Program-made: the position numbers and the translations under genes
Source of the DNA: Pollutimonas thiosulfatoxidans
GTDB lineage: Bacteria > Pseudomonadota > Gammaproteobacteria > Burkholderiales > Burkholderiaceae_B
Assembly (NCBI RefSeq): GCF_004022565.1
Contig: NZ_CP022987.1
Location: 2,232,001 to 2,296,000, forward strand
Reading direction: 5' to 3'
Length of the DNA: 64,000 nucleotides
Shown: piece by piece, positions 33,994 through 42,555 of the stretch
How positions within the stretch are numbered: position 1 is the first letter of the stretch
Layout of the letters: each line of letters starts with the position of its first letter
The notes under the pieces: model-generated
Databases searched by the model: none
What the model saw: only the letters and a program-made list of their open reading frames with translations
Told to the model about the DNA's origin: nothing

Positions 33994-35880
33994 ATGTACG
34001 TTCTTTACGAAGACAGCGGAAATTTCAAGGCGGAAAAGATATTTTCGCAGAGCGACTCCACCATGCAGGTGGAGTCCGAATCGGGCAAGCGCAGCAAAAT
34101 AAAGAACGCCAGCGTACTGTTCAGTTTCGACCAGCCGTCACCGGCCCAATTGCTGGAGCAAGGCAACGCCCTGGCCCAGACCCTGGATGTGGATTTTCTT
34201 TGGGAATGCGCGCCACAAGAGGAGTTCGAAGCGGCAGCCTTTGCGGAAGAATATTTTGGTCACCCACCCAGCGCACCTGAGAAGGCCGCGCTGATTTTCG
34301 CCTTGAACGCCGCGCCCGCCTACTTTCACCGTCGCGGCAAAGGCTGTTACCGGCCTGCACCGCCAGAGATCCTCGCGGCGGCATTGGCCGCTATCGAGAA
34401 GAAGCGCAAGCAGGCGGAACAACAGCAGCAATGGGTGGACCAGATGGTGGCCGGCGAACTGCCTGCAGCGATCGCCGAAGTAGCCGATACGCTGTTGACC
34501 AAGCCGGACAAGAACTCGCAGCAATGGAAGGCCTTCGAGGCGGCCGTCGCGCAAAGCAACACCAGCCCGGAAAAACTGCTGCTGTCGCTGGGTGCCTGGC
34601 CGCATGCGCTGGCGCTGCACCAGCATCGCTTCCTGTCGCAATATTTTCCACGTGGCACGCAGTTCGGCCCAGTGCAAGTAGCAAATGCGTATGAGCATCT
34701 GCCGCTGAATGACGTCGTGGCCTATTCCATGGATGACACCACCACGACTGAAGTGGATGACGCCTTGTCGGTCGTGCTGCACGATGGCGACATGGCCACC
34801 ATCGGCATCCACATTGCCGCGCCGGGCCTGGCCGTCACACGCGACAGCGAACTGGATCACCTGGCGCGCGGCAGAATGTCTACCGTGTATATACCGGGGT
34901 TGAAGATCCCCATGCTGCCCGATGAGCTCATAGGCAGCTTCTCGCTGGACGCCGGGCATATCCGCCCCGCCCTGTCTCTATATATAGAGGCCAACCTGGC
35001 AACCGGCGAAATCCTGTCTTCACAGACCCGTCTTGAACGCATACAAGTGCGCGAAAACCTCAGGCACAACCTGCTGGACGAGGCAGTGACTGACGAAGCC
35101 CTGGCCGACGCGCAGGGCGATCTGCCTTACGGTGAATGGCTGCGACCACTATGGCGCATGGCCATGCACTTGTGCGCAGCTCGCGACCAGGTACGTGGCA
35201 AACCGGAAAACAACAACCGCGTGGAGTATTCGTTTGTCCTGGAGGGTCCGCATGACGATCCGGACACGCCGGTGCGTTTGGTGCCTCGGCGCCGCAATGC
35301 GCCGCTGGACCGCCTGGTGGCCGAATACATGATACTGGCCAACAACGTTTGGGGCGGCCTGCTGGCAAAGCATGGCGTACCCGGCATATACCGCTCACAG
35401 CAAACTGGCCGGGTCCGCATGTCTACCCATGCCCTGCCCCATGAGGCCATCGGTGTCCCCCAATATGCATGGTCGACTTCCCCCTTGCGCCGGTATGTGG
35501 ACCTGGTCAATCAGTGGCAAATACTGGCGACGGCGGAACATGGCGTGTCGGCACGACTGGTGGCGCCCTTCAAGCCCAAGGATGCCGATCTTTTTGCCAT
35601 CATTGGCGCCTTCGACGCCCAGTACAGCGCATGGAGCGAGTACCAATCGGCCATGGAGCGCTACTGGTGCATGCGCTGGCTGCAGCAACACGATATGAAA
35701 ACCGTACAGGGCAGTGTCATCCGCGATGACCTGGTTCGGCTGGATTGCGCGCCCTTTGTCACCCGCGTCGCGTCTCTGCCCGAGCTGGAGCGTGGCCAGG
35801 CGGTCACCCTCGACATACTCGGTTATGACGAGCTTGCGCTCGAGCTGGACTGTCGACTGCGCGAAGTCATTACCGACTAG
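33994..35880 (+). CDS. RNase II/R-type (RNB domain) exoribonuclease
   Basis: 3'-to-5' exoribonuclease family, 628 residues. The N-terminus MYVLYEDSGNFKAEKIF is a small beta domain rather than a classic cold-shock pair, and the central RNB domain has the metal-binding aspartates in AYSMDDTTTTEVDDALSV (about 244-261) and later RMSTHALPHEAIGVPQYAWSTSPLRRY pieces typical of RNB enzymes. A short S1-like C-terminus ends ELDCRLREVITD. It is shorter than RNase R and lacks its basic tail. The close betaproteobacterial family lies between mpl/yqiA and tonB/aroE, as here. Degradative function is inferred from intact catalytic residues. Confidence 0.9.
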   Translation: MYVLYEDSGNFKAEKIFSQSDSTMQVESESGKRSKIKNASVLFSFDQPSPAQLLEQGNALAQTLDVDFLWECAPQEEFEAAAFAEEYFGHPPSAPEKAALIFALNAAPAYFHRRGKGCYRPAPPEILAAALAAIEKKRKQAEQQQQWVDQMVAGELPAAIAEVADTLLTKPDKNSQQWKAFEAAVAQSNTSPEKLLLSLGAWPHALALHQHRFLSQYFPRGTQFGPVQVANAYEHLPLNDVVAYSMDDTTTTEVDDALSVVLHDGDMATIGIHIAAPGLAVTRDSELDHLARGRMSTVYIPGLKIPMLPDELIGSFSLDAGHIRPALSLYIEANLATGEILSSQTRLERIQVRENLRHNLLDEAVTDEALADAQGDLPYGEWLRPLWRMAMHLCAARDQVRGKPENNNRVEYSFVLEGPHDDPDTPVRLVPRRRNAPLDRLVAEYMILANNVWGGLLAKHGVPGIYRSQQTGRVRMSTHALPHEAIGVPQYAWSTSPLRRYVDLVNQWQILATAEHGVSARLVAPFKPKDADLFAIIGAFDAQYSAWSEYQSAMERYWCMRWLQQHDMKTVQGSVIRDDLVRLDCAPFVTRVASLPELERGQAVTLDILGYDELALELDCRLREVITD

Positions 35881-35892
35881 CCAGCACGGACT

Positions 35893-36774
35893 ATGGAACG
35901 CGACCCTTCCCCGCTTTCCGACGCACGCTGGCCGCGGGTGCGCAGCGACTACCTGCGCATCGCTCTTATATTGTCGCTGGCGATACACGCCGCCGTGCTC
36001 AGTTTGCGCCTGGTCGCTCCGCCCCAGCCCGTGCCTCCGCTTGAAGCCTTGGAGGTCACGCTGGTAAACGCCCGTACTGAAGCGCCCCCGCTGCAACCAA
36101 AAATGCTGGCACAGGAACAGATCAATGGCGGCGGTACGGCTGCAACGGGGCAGGCCTCTTCCCCCTTGCCGCGCACGGCGGCCGAATCTGCCGACGAGAT
36201 CGTGCTGGCGGCCTTGCGCAAGCGCCAGGAAGAGCTGGAGGTCGAACAGCAGCGGCTCTACACCCAAGTGATGTCTGAGCAAAAGACCCGCCCAGAGCGC
36301 AAGCAACCCGATCTATTCGAGCGCTCGAGCGATCCGGGCGCTGACGAACGCCATCAGGAAAGCCTGGTGGTCAATGCACAGATCAGCGCGCTACGCGAAC
36401 GGATAGAACGCTACAACGAGCGGCCCCGGCGCCAGTTCACCGGGCCATCGACCAAGGCCGTGGACTACGCCGAATATGTCGAAGCCTGGCGTAAGAAAAT
36501 TGAATTGCTCGGCACGGAGCACTACCCCGATGAAGCCCGAGGTAAAGTCTACGGCAGCCTGCAACTGACGGTATACATACGCCGCGACGGCACGCTGGAA
36601 AAGGTCGAGATCGACCGGCCGTCGCCGCACGCCATACTGAACCTGGCCGCAGCCCGCATTGTGCAGTTGGCCGCGCCCTTCGCGCCCCTGCCACCGACCA
36701 TGGCCGCCAACATGGATGTGCTGGCCATCACGCGCACCTGGCATTTCGTGAACCAAACCCTGGAAACTCAATAG
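35893..36774 (+). CDS. TonB-family energy transducer protein
   Basis: The 293 residues run as a short cytoplasmic N-terminus, one transmembrane helix (about 20-40, LRIALILSLAIHAAVLSL with the His typical of TonB helices), a charged coiled segment (about 105-160), and a TonB C-terminal domain (about 205-290: GKVYGSLQLTVYIRRDGTL and ITRTWHFVNQTLE). No ExbB/ExbD genes are nearby. The proline-rich periplasmic spacer of classical TonB is weak. It might act with another Ton motor or in envelope transport. It starts 12 bp after the nuclease gene and 3 bp before aroE. Confidence 0.87.
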   Translation: MERDPSPLSDARWPRVRSDYLRIALILSLAIHAAVLSLRLVAPPQPVPPLEALEVTLVNARTEAPPLQPKMLAQEQINGGGTAATGQASSPLPRTAAESADEIVLAALRKRQEELEVEQQRLYTQVMSEQKTRPERKQPDLFERSSDPGADERHQESLVVNAQISALRERIERYNERPRRQFTGPSTKAVDYAEYVEAWRKKIELLGTEHYPDEARGKVYGSLQLTVYIRRDGTLEKVEIDRPSPHAILNLAAARIVQLAAPFAPLPPTMAANMDVLAITRTWHFVNQTLETQ

Positions 36775-36777
36775 TCC

Positions 36778-37632
36778 GTGAACGTGCTCGCCACCACCCA
36801 TCGCTACGGCGTCATCGGCAACCCCATCGCGCAAAGCCGATCTCCTTTCATACATCGGGAGTTCGCGCGGCAGACTGGCATCGAGCTTGAGTACGAAGCC
36901 ATCCTCGCGCCGCTGGAAGGCTTCACCGCCACGGTCGAGGACTTCTTCCGTGCCGGGGGCAAGGGGCTGAATGTCACGGTTCCGTTCAAGGAACAGGCCT
37001 GCGCACTGGCCAGCGGGCATCTTAGCCAGCGGGCCAGCGTGGCGGGCGCCGCCAATACGTTGTGGATGCACGAGGGCGAACTGCATGCGTGCAACACCGA
37101 TGGCGTCGGTTTGCTGAGCGACCTGGAAAGATTGGGGTACTCGCTGCAAGGGCGGCGGGTATTGCTGGTGGGTGCGGGCGGCGCGGCAAGAGGGGTCATG
37201 CAGCCTTTGCTGTTGGCGGGATGCGCGGCCCTGCGCATCGCCAACCGGAACCCTGCCAGAGCCGGCCAGTTGCACGACGTAGTGTCCCGCGCCATGCCGG
37301 AGCTCGCAGCTCGTGTGCAGGCCGGCGGCCTGGAAGACGCCGGCCAAAACTGGGATGTCGTCATTAACGCCACCTCCAGCAGTCTGGCCAATACGGCCCC
37401 AGACCTGCCCGAGGGTCTTTACGCGCAGGATGCCCTGGCCTATGACATGGTCTACAGCCCGGAGCCTACCGCGTTCATGCAGCAGGCACGGCAACAGGGC
37501 GCGGGGCGCGCCGTCGATGGGATTGGCATGCTGGTGGGGCAGGCAGCCGCCAGTTTCGCCATCTGGCATGGCGTGGCTCCCGATATCGAACCGGTCTTGC
37601 ACAAGTTGCGCGACGCGCTTCTTTATACTTAG
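36778..37632 (+). CDS. aroE: Shikimate dehydrogenase (NADP+)
   Basis: Reduces 3-dehydroshikimate to shikimate. The 284-residue product has GVIGNPIAQSRSPFIH at 11-26, the catalytic Lys71 in NVTVPFKEQ, Asn93 in AANTL, Asp108 in CNTDGVG, and the NADP loop LVGAGGAARGV. It uses a GTG start at 36778, three bases past the tonB-like stop. mtgA begins 3 bp after its stop, so translation is probably coupled through tonB-aroE-mtgA. Confidence 0.97.
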   Translation: MNVLATTHRYGVIGNPIAQSRSPFIHREFARQTGIELEYEAILAPLEGFTATVEDFFRAGGKGLNVTVPFKEQACALASGHLSQRASVAGAANTLWMHEGELHACNTDGVGLLSDLERLGYSLQGRRVLLVGAGGAARGVMQPLLLAGCAALRIANRNPARAGQLHDVVSRAMPELAARVQAGGLEDAGQNWDVVINATSSSLANTAPDLPEGLYAQDALAYDMVYSPEPTAFMQQARQQGAGRAVDGIGMLVGQAAASFAIWHGVAPDIEPVLHKLRDALLYT

Positions 37633-37635
37633 GCC

Positions 37636-38358
37636 ATGGTTGCCAGAAGAATCAATAAAACCAAGGCCGTCGGCGCGGCACTGCTGCTTGGGCTCACCGC
37701 CCTGCTGCTATACCAGTTTGGCCTTTTCGTCATGGTGTTGTGGCTAAGCGTGCGCAACCCGAACAGCAGCGCGTTCATGAAGGCCACCATTGCCGAATTG
37801 CGCCTGTCCAATCCGGACGCCAATCTGCAGCATCAGTGGATCCCCTACGAGAAGATCAGCAACAACCTGAAGCGCGCGGTGGTCGCCTCGGAAGACGCGA
37901 ACTTCACCGGCCATGAAGGTGTGGAATGGGATGCCATCCGCAAGGCGTGGGAATACAACCGCAAGCAGGCCGCGAGCGGCGCAGCCAAGCGGCGGGGCGG
38001 CTCCACCATTACCCAGCAGTTGGCCAAGAACCTATTTCTTTCCAGTTCGCGCTCGTATTGGCGCAAGGGCCAGGAACTGGTGCTGGCCTACATGATAGAA
38101 ATGGTAATGAGCAAACGACGCATACTCGAGCTTTACCTGAATGTGGCCCAATGGGGCAAGACGGCCTTTGGCGCGGAGGCGGCCGCACGCCATTATTACA
38201 AGACCAGTGCCGCCAGCCTGACACAGCATCAAGCGGCGCGGCTGGCGGCCATGCTGCCCAATCCCGCGTATTACGATGCCAACGGCAACACTTCCTATCT
38301 GCGCTCGCGCACCAGCACCATCCAAAAGCGCATGCACATGGTGGAAATCCCGAAATAA
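37636..38358 (+). CDS. mtgA: Monofunctional biosynthetic peptidoglycan transglycosylase
   Basis: GT51 glycosyltransferase that polymerises lipid II without a transpeptidase domain. The 240 residues include an N-terminal membrane anchor (about 13-38) and the GT51 motifs: SEDANFTGHEGVEWDAI with the catalytic Glu, RRGGSTITQQLAKNLFL, and ELYLNVAQWGKTAFGAEAAA. It starts 3 bp after aroE. lptG follows after 77 bp. Confidence 0.97.
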   Translation: MVARRINKTKAVGAALLLGLTALLLYQFGLFVMVLWLSVRNPNSSAFMKATIAELRLSNPDANLQHQWIPYEKISNNLKRAVVASEDANFTGHEGVEWDAIRKAWEYNRKQAASGAAKRRGGSTITQQLAKNLFLSSSRSYWRKGQELVLAYMIEMVMSKRRILELYLNVAQWGKTAFGAEAAARHYYKTSAASLTQHQAARLAAMLPNPAYYDANGNTSYLRSRTSTIQKRMHMVEIPK

Positions 38359-38435
38359 ACACCGGCCCGTCGCGTGACCCAATGTTAAGCTTGTGGTTTT
38401 ACGCTAGGGCCTGAACGCCCAGTTTGCCTGCCTTC

Positions 38436-39614
38436 ATGCGTACCGCCCGCCGCTATCTTGCCCGCGAAATCTACCGTTCCAGCACCGTGGTGCTGCTGGC
38501 GTTGATCGGCCTGTTCACTTTTTTTGCCCTCATCGAAGAGCTTGACGATGTCGGCAAGAAGTTCACGCTGGCGAACCTGTTTTACATGCAGGCCTTGCAA
38601 TTGCCCACCCGCTTGTACGATCTGCTTCCCATAGGGCTGCTGATTGGCGCCATCCTGTCGCTGGCGGGCTTGGCGCAGCGCAACGAACTGGTGATCTTGC
38701 GGGTCTCGGGGGTTAGCGGCATCAAGCTGCTGATCATGCTGTGGCTGGTCACCATTCCGCTGGTGATCGGCGCCTTCGTGCTGTCCGAAGTGGTCACACC
38801 GGCGGCAGAGATCAAGGCCAGCGAAACCAGCCTGACCTTGCTGGGCGAAGCCGGTGGCGGCCGGCTTAACAGCGGTTATTGGTTCAAGGAAACCGCTGAG
38901 CAAGGCGGGACCCGCATCATCAATATCGCCCAACTGAAAGCCAACGGCAATGTAGGCGATGTAACCGTGTACGAGTTCAATACCGGACAAGAGCTTACCT
39001 CGTTGTCGCAGGCCGGCACGGGTCATTTCGCTGATGGCACGCTGGTGTTGCAACAGGTGGTGCAAACGCATATTGACGCGCGTTCCCTGTCCGCACTGGC
39101 GGACGCCATCAAGCCAGACGCTCCGCTTACGCGCGTACAGTCGGTGGGCGAGCGCGTGCTGCAAACCACCCTGACACCAGAAAGATTGATCGCGCGGGTA
39201 TTGACGCCAGAGCGCATGTCCATGCTGGATCTGGTCGATTACATCGACTACCTTGAAAGCAACCAGCTTCAAACGGAACGACAGGTGGTCGCCTTGTGGC
39301 GCAAGATGGCGTATCCGTTTACCTTGCTGGTCATGATCACCATTGCCGCGCCTATCGGTTTCATGCAAACCCGCCGGGGTGGCGTAGGCAGCAAAGTATT
39401 CGTGGGCATCTTGCTCGGCGTGGGTTTTTTCATGCTTAATCAATTGGCCCTGAACGTCGGCATGCTAAGCCAGTGGGCACCCTGGGTTACCGCGCTGGTG
39501 CCTAACCTGGGGGCGCTGGCAGTCGCGCTTGCGGCACTGATCCTGATGGAAAATCAGCACAACGTCAGGCGCTTCAACCAGACGCGCTGGCCCTGGAGCA
39601 AGGCTGCGGCATGA
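38436..39614 (+). CDS. lptG: LPS export ABC transporter permease LptG
   Basis: Inner-membrane subunit of the LptB2FG complex that extracts lipopolysaccharide. The 392 residues have the N-terminal amphipathic helix and first helix (RYLAREIYRSSTVVLLALIGLF), six predicted transmembrane helices in two groups of three, and a periplasmic beta-jellyroll between (about 140-270). Conserved LptG features include LPIGLLIGAILSLAGLAQRNELVILRVSG, with the coupling-helix region. ATG 38436 is preferred over the TTG at 38424. lptF is not adjacent, although the two are often paired. apaH overlaps by 4 bp. Confidence 0.93.
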   Translation: MRTARRYLAREIYRSSTVVLLALIGLFTFFALIEELDDVGKKFTLANLFYMQALQLPTRLYDLLPIGLLIGAILSLAGLAQRNELVILRVSGVSGIKLLIMLWLVTIPLVIGAFVLSEVVTPAAEIKASETSLTLLGEAGGGRLNSGYWFKETAEQGGTRIINIAQLKANGNVGDVTVYEFNTGQELTSLSQAGTGHFADGTLVLQQVVQTHIDARSLSALADAIKPDAPLTRVQSVGERVLQTTLTPERLIARVLTPERMSMLDLVDYIDYLESNQLQTERQVVALWRKMAYPFTLLVMITIAAPIGFMQTRRGGVGSKVFVGILLGVGFFMLNQLALNVGMLSQWAPWVTALVPNLGALAVALAALILMENQHNVRRFNQTRWPWSKAAA

Positions 39615-40447
39615 CGGACAGCGGCAATGTTTGGGTGATAGGCGATGTACAGGGCTGCGGCCAGCCGCTGCAGGCGCTGCTGCAACATCCCGATCTGACA
39701 GCAGATCCTGATGCGCGCTACTGGTTCGCGGGCGACCTGGTGAACCGAGGGCCCGATTCCCTGGGCAGCTTGCGTACTGTCATGGCCCTGGGCGATCGGG
39801 CCGTCACCGTGCTGGGCAATCACGATCTGCACTTGCTTGCCGTGGCGGCAGGCCGCAAAAAGTTCGGCAAATCAGACACGATCCACGCCATACTGGACGC
39901 GCCCGATGCGCCGGAATTGCTGGACTGGCTGCGTCACCGTTCGCTAGCGCATTACGAATACGGGCACCTGATGGTGCACGCCGGTGTGCTGCCTGCGTGG
40001 ACAGTGGCCAAAACGCTGGCGCTGGCCGGCGAACTGGAAGCTGCCCTGCGCGGACCCAACTGGAAAGACACGCTCGAGCGCATGTATGGCAACGAACCCA
40101 CCGGCTGGAAGGATGACTTGGCGGGGTCCGCACGCATGCGGGTCATTGTCAACGCCCTGACACGCATGCGCCTTTGCAATAGCCATGGACACATGGAGTT
40201 TGCCCACAAGGGCCCGCCCGTGAAGGATGGCGGGCTGATGCCGTGGTTCGACGTACCCGGCCGCGCCATCACGGATGACACCGTCATCTTCGGCCACTGG
40301 TCCGCCCTGGGCTTGATGATACGCCCCGATGCGATCTGCCTGGACACCGGTTGCGTATGGGGCCGCCAACTGACCGCCTTGAGGCTATCGGATCATAAGC
40401 TGGTGCAAATACCCTGCAGCCAGTATCAGCAGCCTCATCAAGACTGA
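39611..40447 (+). CDS. apaH: Symmetrical bis(5'-nucleosyl)-tetraphosphatase
   Basis: Hydrolyses Ap4A to two ADP and can remove Np4 caps from RNA. The 278-residue metallophosphatase has VIGDVQGCGQPLQALL, the metal motif FAGDLVNRGPDSLGSL, and VLGNHDLHLLAVA, all at family positions. It overlaps lptG by 4 bp (ATGA) and its 3' end overlaps the convergent plsC by 10 bp. Confidence 0.97.
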   Translation: MTDSGNVWVIGDVQGCGQPLQALLQHPDLTADPDARYWFAGDLVNRGPDSLGSLRTVMALGDRAVTVLGNHDLHLLAVAAGRKKFGKSDTIHAILDAPDAPELLDWLRHRSLAHYEYGHLMVHAGVLPAWTVAKTLALAGELEAALRGPNWKDTLERMYGNEPTGWKDDLAGSARMRVIVNALTRMRLCNSHGHMEFAHKGPPVKDGGLMPWFDVPGRAITDDTVIFGHWSALGLMIRPDAICLDTGCVWGRQLTALRLSDHKLVQIPCSQYQQPHQD

Positions 40448-41202
40448 CCGGCCATCGCCTGTTCGACAACCCGTGCCCGTATGGCGCCATGGGCCCGCGC
40501 GGCAATATGCGCACGCCCTTCGGCGTCGCAATGGTCCGCTGCCATGATGGGCAGAAAACAGACTTCCACCTCGGTACCCGTCCTGCTTAACAAGCACCAA
40601 AGATTCTGCATCAGAGTTTGCTCGCCGACAAAGGCGACAACATCGCTGCGTTGCCCCCGGTGAAAGAAACGTAAGGCAACAGGTTGTATGTCCACGCCCG
40701 CGCGGATCGCCGCATCAAACAGGCTGGAGTGAAACGGCGCAACGTCGTAGCCCGACGAGGTTGTGCCTTCCGGAAACAGCCCGATGACTTCGCCACGCTC
40801 GAACCGCAACTTCATTTCGCGCCCGACCGCCCTGACCGCATGGCGGCGCCCGCGCTCGATGAAGACGGTACCGGCGCCCGCGACCAGCCACCCAAGGAGC
40901 GGCCATTTGCGGATGTCGCTCTTGGCAATGAAGGCGGTTGGGCGCACGCTGTTAAGCACGAAGATATCGACCCAAGAAACGTGATTGGCCGCCCACAATA
41001 CCGGCCCCTCGCGGCAGGGCTCGCCGACCACGCGCATGCGCACCCCGCAAAAGACCATCAGGATCCTGGACCACCACAGCGTCATCGCGGCGCGCAGCCG
41101 CGAACCTGCCAGCGGAAAAACCAACATCACGGAGGCCAGGCCCAGCAATACCCACACCGCGACAAACACAATACGAGCAGAAAACAGCGCGATACCGATC
41201 AT
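40438..41202 (-). CDS. 1-acyl-sn-glycerol-3-phosphate acyltransferase family protein
   Basis: Membrane acyltransferase making phosphatidic acid (PlsC-type) or a related lysolipid acyltransferase. The 254 residues have an N-terminal hydrophobic stretch, the catalytic NHVSWVD (HX4D, about 93-99), the substrate motif FPEGTTSSG (about 163-171) and PVALRFF near 200. It is the last of the minus-strand group rubredoxin-yqgE-ruvX-plsC, overlapping ruvX by 4 bp. In many relatives, as I recall, pyrimidine genes lie between ruvX and plsC; they are absent here. Confidence 0.92.
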   Translation of the reverse strand: MIGIALFSARIVFVAVWVLLGLASVMLVFPLAGSRLRAAMTLWWSRILMVFCGVRMRVVGEPCREGPVLWAANHVSWVDIFVLNSVRPTAFIAKSDIRKWPLLGWLVAGAGTVFIERGRRHAVRAVGREMKLRFERGEVIGLFPEGTTSSGYDVAPFHSSLFDAAIRAGVDIQPVALRFFHRGQRSDVVAFVGEQTLMQNLWCLLSRTGTEVEVCFLPIMAADHCDAEGRAHIAARAHGAIRARVVEQAMAGQS

Positions 41203-41618
41203 GCCTTCACGGCATCCGGCGAAGACGCATAAGCATCCAGGTAACGCTGAAGGATGACCATGGCGGCCACCGCGTCATCGGGCGCATGGGTGCCCAGTAG
41301 CTCTTGGGCCTCCATGCTGGAGCCGCGCTCGTCGACCAATACGACATCGACGCCGAACCGGCCATGCAACTGATTGGCGAAGCGACGACAGCGCAGGCTG
41401 GCGTATTGTTCTTGCCCGTCCAGCGCCAGCGGCAACCCCACGATGACGCGATCGGGGCGCCACTCGTCAAACAGGGCGGCGATAGCGGCAAACCGCTGCT
41501 GGCGCGTTACCGAATACAGGATATCCAGCGGCCGGGCGCGCCCGGTAAGGGTATTGCCAATGGCCACCCCGATCTTGGTGGTGCCGTAGTCGAAGGCCAG
41601 CAGCGTCTGGTCAGGCAT
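41199..41618 (-). CDS. ruvX: Putative pre-16S rRNA nuclease / Holliday junction resolvase YqgF
   Basis: RNase H-fold nuclease of 139 residues; in E. coli it is needed for 16S rRNA 5'-end maturation. The N-terminal LLAFDYGTTKIGVAIGN carries the first catalytic Asp, VIVGLPLALDGQEQ the middle motif and VLVDERGSSMEAQE the second acidic set. It overlaps yqgE by 8 bp and plsC by 4 bp, so all three are probably translated from one mRNA. Confidence 0.96.
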   Translation of the reverse strand: MPDQTLLAFDYGTTKIGVAIGNTLTGRARPLDILYSVTRQQRFAAIAALFDEWRPDRVIVGLPLALDGQEQYASLRCRRFANQLHGRFGVDVVLVDERGSSMEAQELLGTHAPDDAVAAMVILQRYLDAYASSPDAVKA

Positions 41619-42204
41619 GACCCACGTCGCCCGCGAGCATGATTGGGTTTATACCCAATTGCCCCAAGGCGACTTCGTAGCGTTCTTCGAACGGCGTGTT
41701 GAACAAAATGTCGTTGGTAGCGCCCACATTGATCCAGGCATTGCGCGACATCTCGCTTTCGAGTTGCCCCGCCCCCCAACCGGCATAACCCAGCGTAATA
41801 AGCAGCTGGGCCGGTCCCTTGCCTTTGGCGACATCCTGCAAGACATCGCGGGATGTGGTCAATGCAACCTCGCCCAGCTTGATGCTGGAGTTATAGCCGC
41901 CGGCCGGTGCGTGCAATACGAAGCCGCGGTCGGTCTGGACCGGCCCGCCAAAGAATACGGGGAAGTCCTGCACAGGCCCGATCTCGAGCGAAAGGTCGAG
42001 GTCGATGCGCTTGAGCAGATCGCCCACGGTAATGTCGGTCGGTCGGTTAATGACGAGCCCCAAGGCGCCATGCTCGGTGTGTTCGCACACATAGATGACA
42101 GTACTTGCCAGGTTGCCACCCACCTTGCCCGGCATGGCTACCAAAAGCTGTTGGGACAAGTCGACGCTGGATGCCGTATCAGGTCGTTTAGCCGATGTAC
42201 TCAT
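41611..42204 (-). CDS. YqgE/AlgH family protein
   Basis: Conserved protein of unknown biochemical function, 197 residues. The motifs AMPGKVGGNLASTVIYVCEH, GALGLVINRPTDITVGDLL, and FFGGPVQTDRGFVLH fit the family closely. It is almost always next to ruvX, as here. Roles in alginate regulation have been proposed but are not established. The rubredoxin gene lies 41 bp upstream on the same strand. Confidence 0.96.
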   Translation of the reverse strand: MSTSAKRPDTASSVDLSQQLLVAMPGKVGGNLASTVIYVCEHTEHGALGLVINRPTDITVGDLLKRIDLDLSLEIGPVQDFPVFFGGPVQTDRGFVLHAPAGGYNSSIKLGEVALTTSRDVLQDVAKGKGPAQLLITLGYAGWGAGQLESEMSRNAWINVGATNDILFNTPFEERYEVALGQLGINPIMLAGDVGHA

Positions 42205-42245
42205 GACTCGTCCTCCTGTGCAATCAATGCACCTGCATCAATAGG

Positions 42246-42410
42246 CTATACCTCGATCAGTTCGAAGTCTTCCTTGCGGGCCCCGCACTCGGGACATACC
42301 CAGTTGGGGGGTACGTCTTCCCAGAGAGTTCCGGGTGCTATCCCTTCTTCTGGCAGGCCCGTTTCTTCATCATAGATCCAACCACAAATCAAACACATCC
42401 AGGTACGCAT
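42246..42410 (-). CDS. Rubredoxin
   Basis: Small one-iron electron carrier of 54 residues. The sequence begins MRTWMCLICGWIYDEETG and ends ARKEDFELIEV; the four iron ligands are Cys6, Cys9, Cys39 and Cys42 in the two CxxC(G) knuckles (CLICGW and CPECGA). It is the first gene of the rubredoxin-yqgE-ruvX-plsC group and divergent from thiD. Redox partners such as rubredoxin reductase or alkane hydroxylase are not nearby. Confidence 0.97.
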   Translation of the reverse strand: MRTWMCLICGWIYDEETGLPEEGIAPGTLWEDVPPNWVCPECGARKEDFELIEV

Positions 42411-42555
42411 ATTGTTGTTACTCAGTAAAATTAGGCGCCCATAGCCCGACGGACCTGGGACGCATCTATTAGAATGGGGTCTATGTTACTAAACCCAAGC
42501 CTTGTCTCGTGAGTTTTACCAAAACCCTTCGTAAAGACAACGCCCCATTAAGGTC

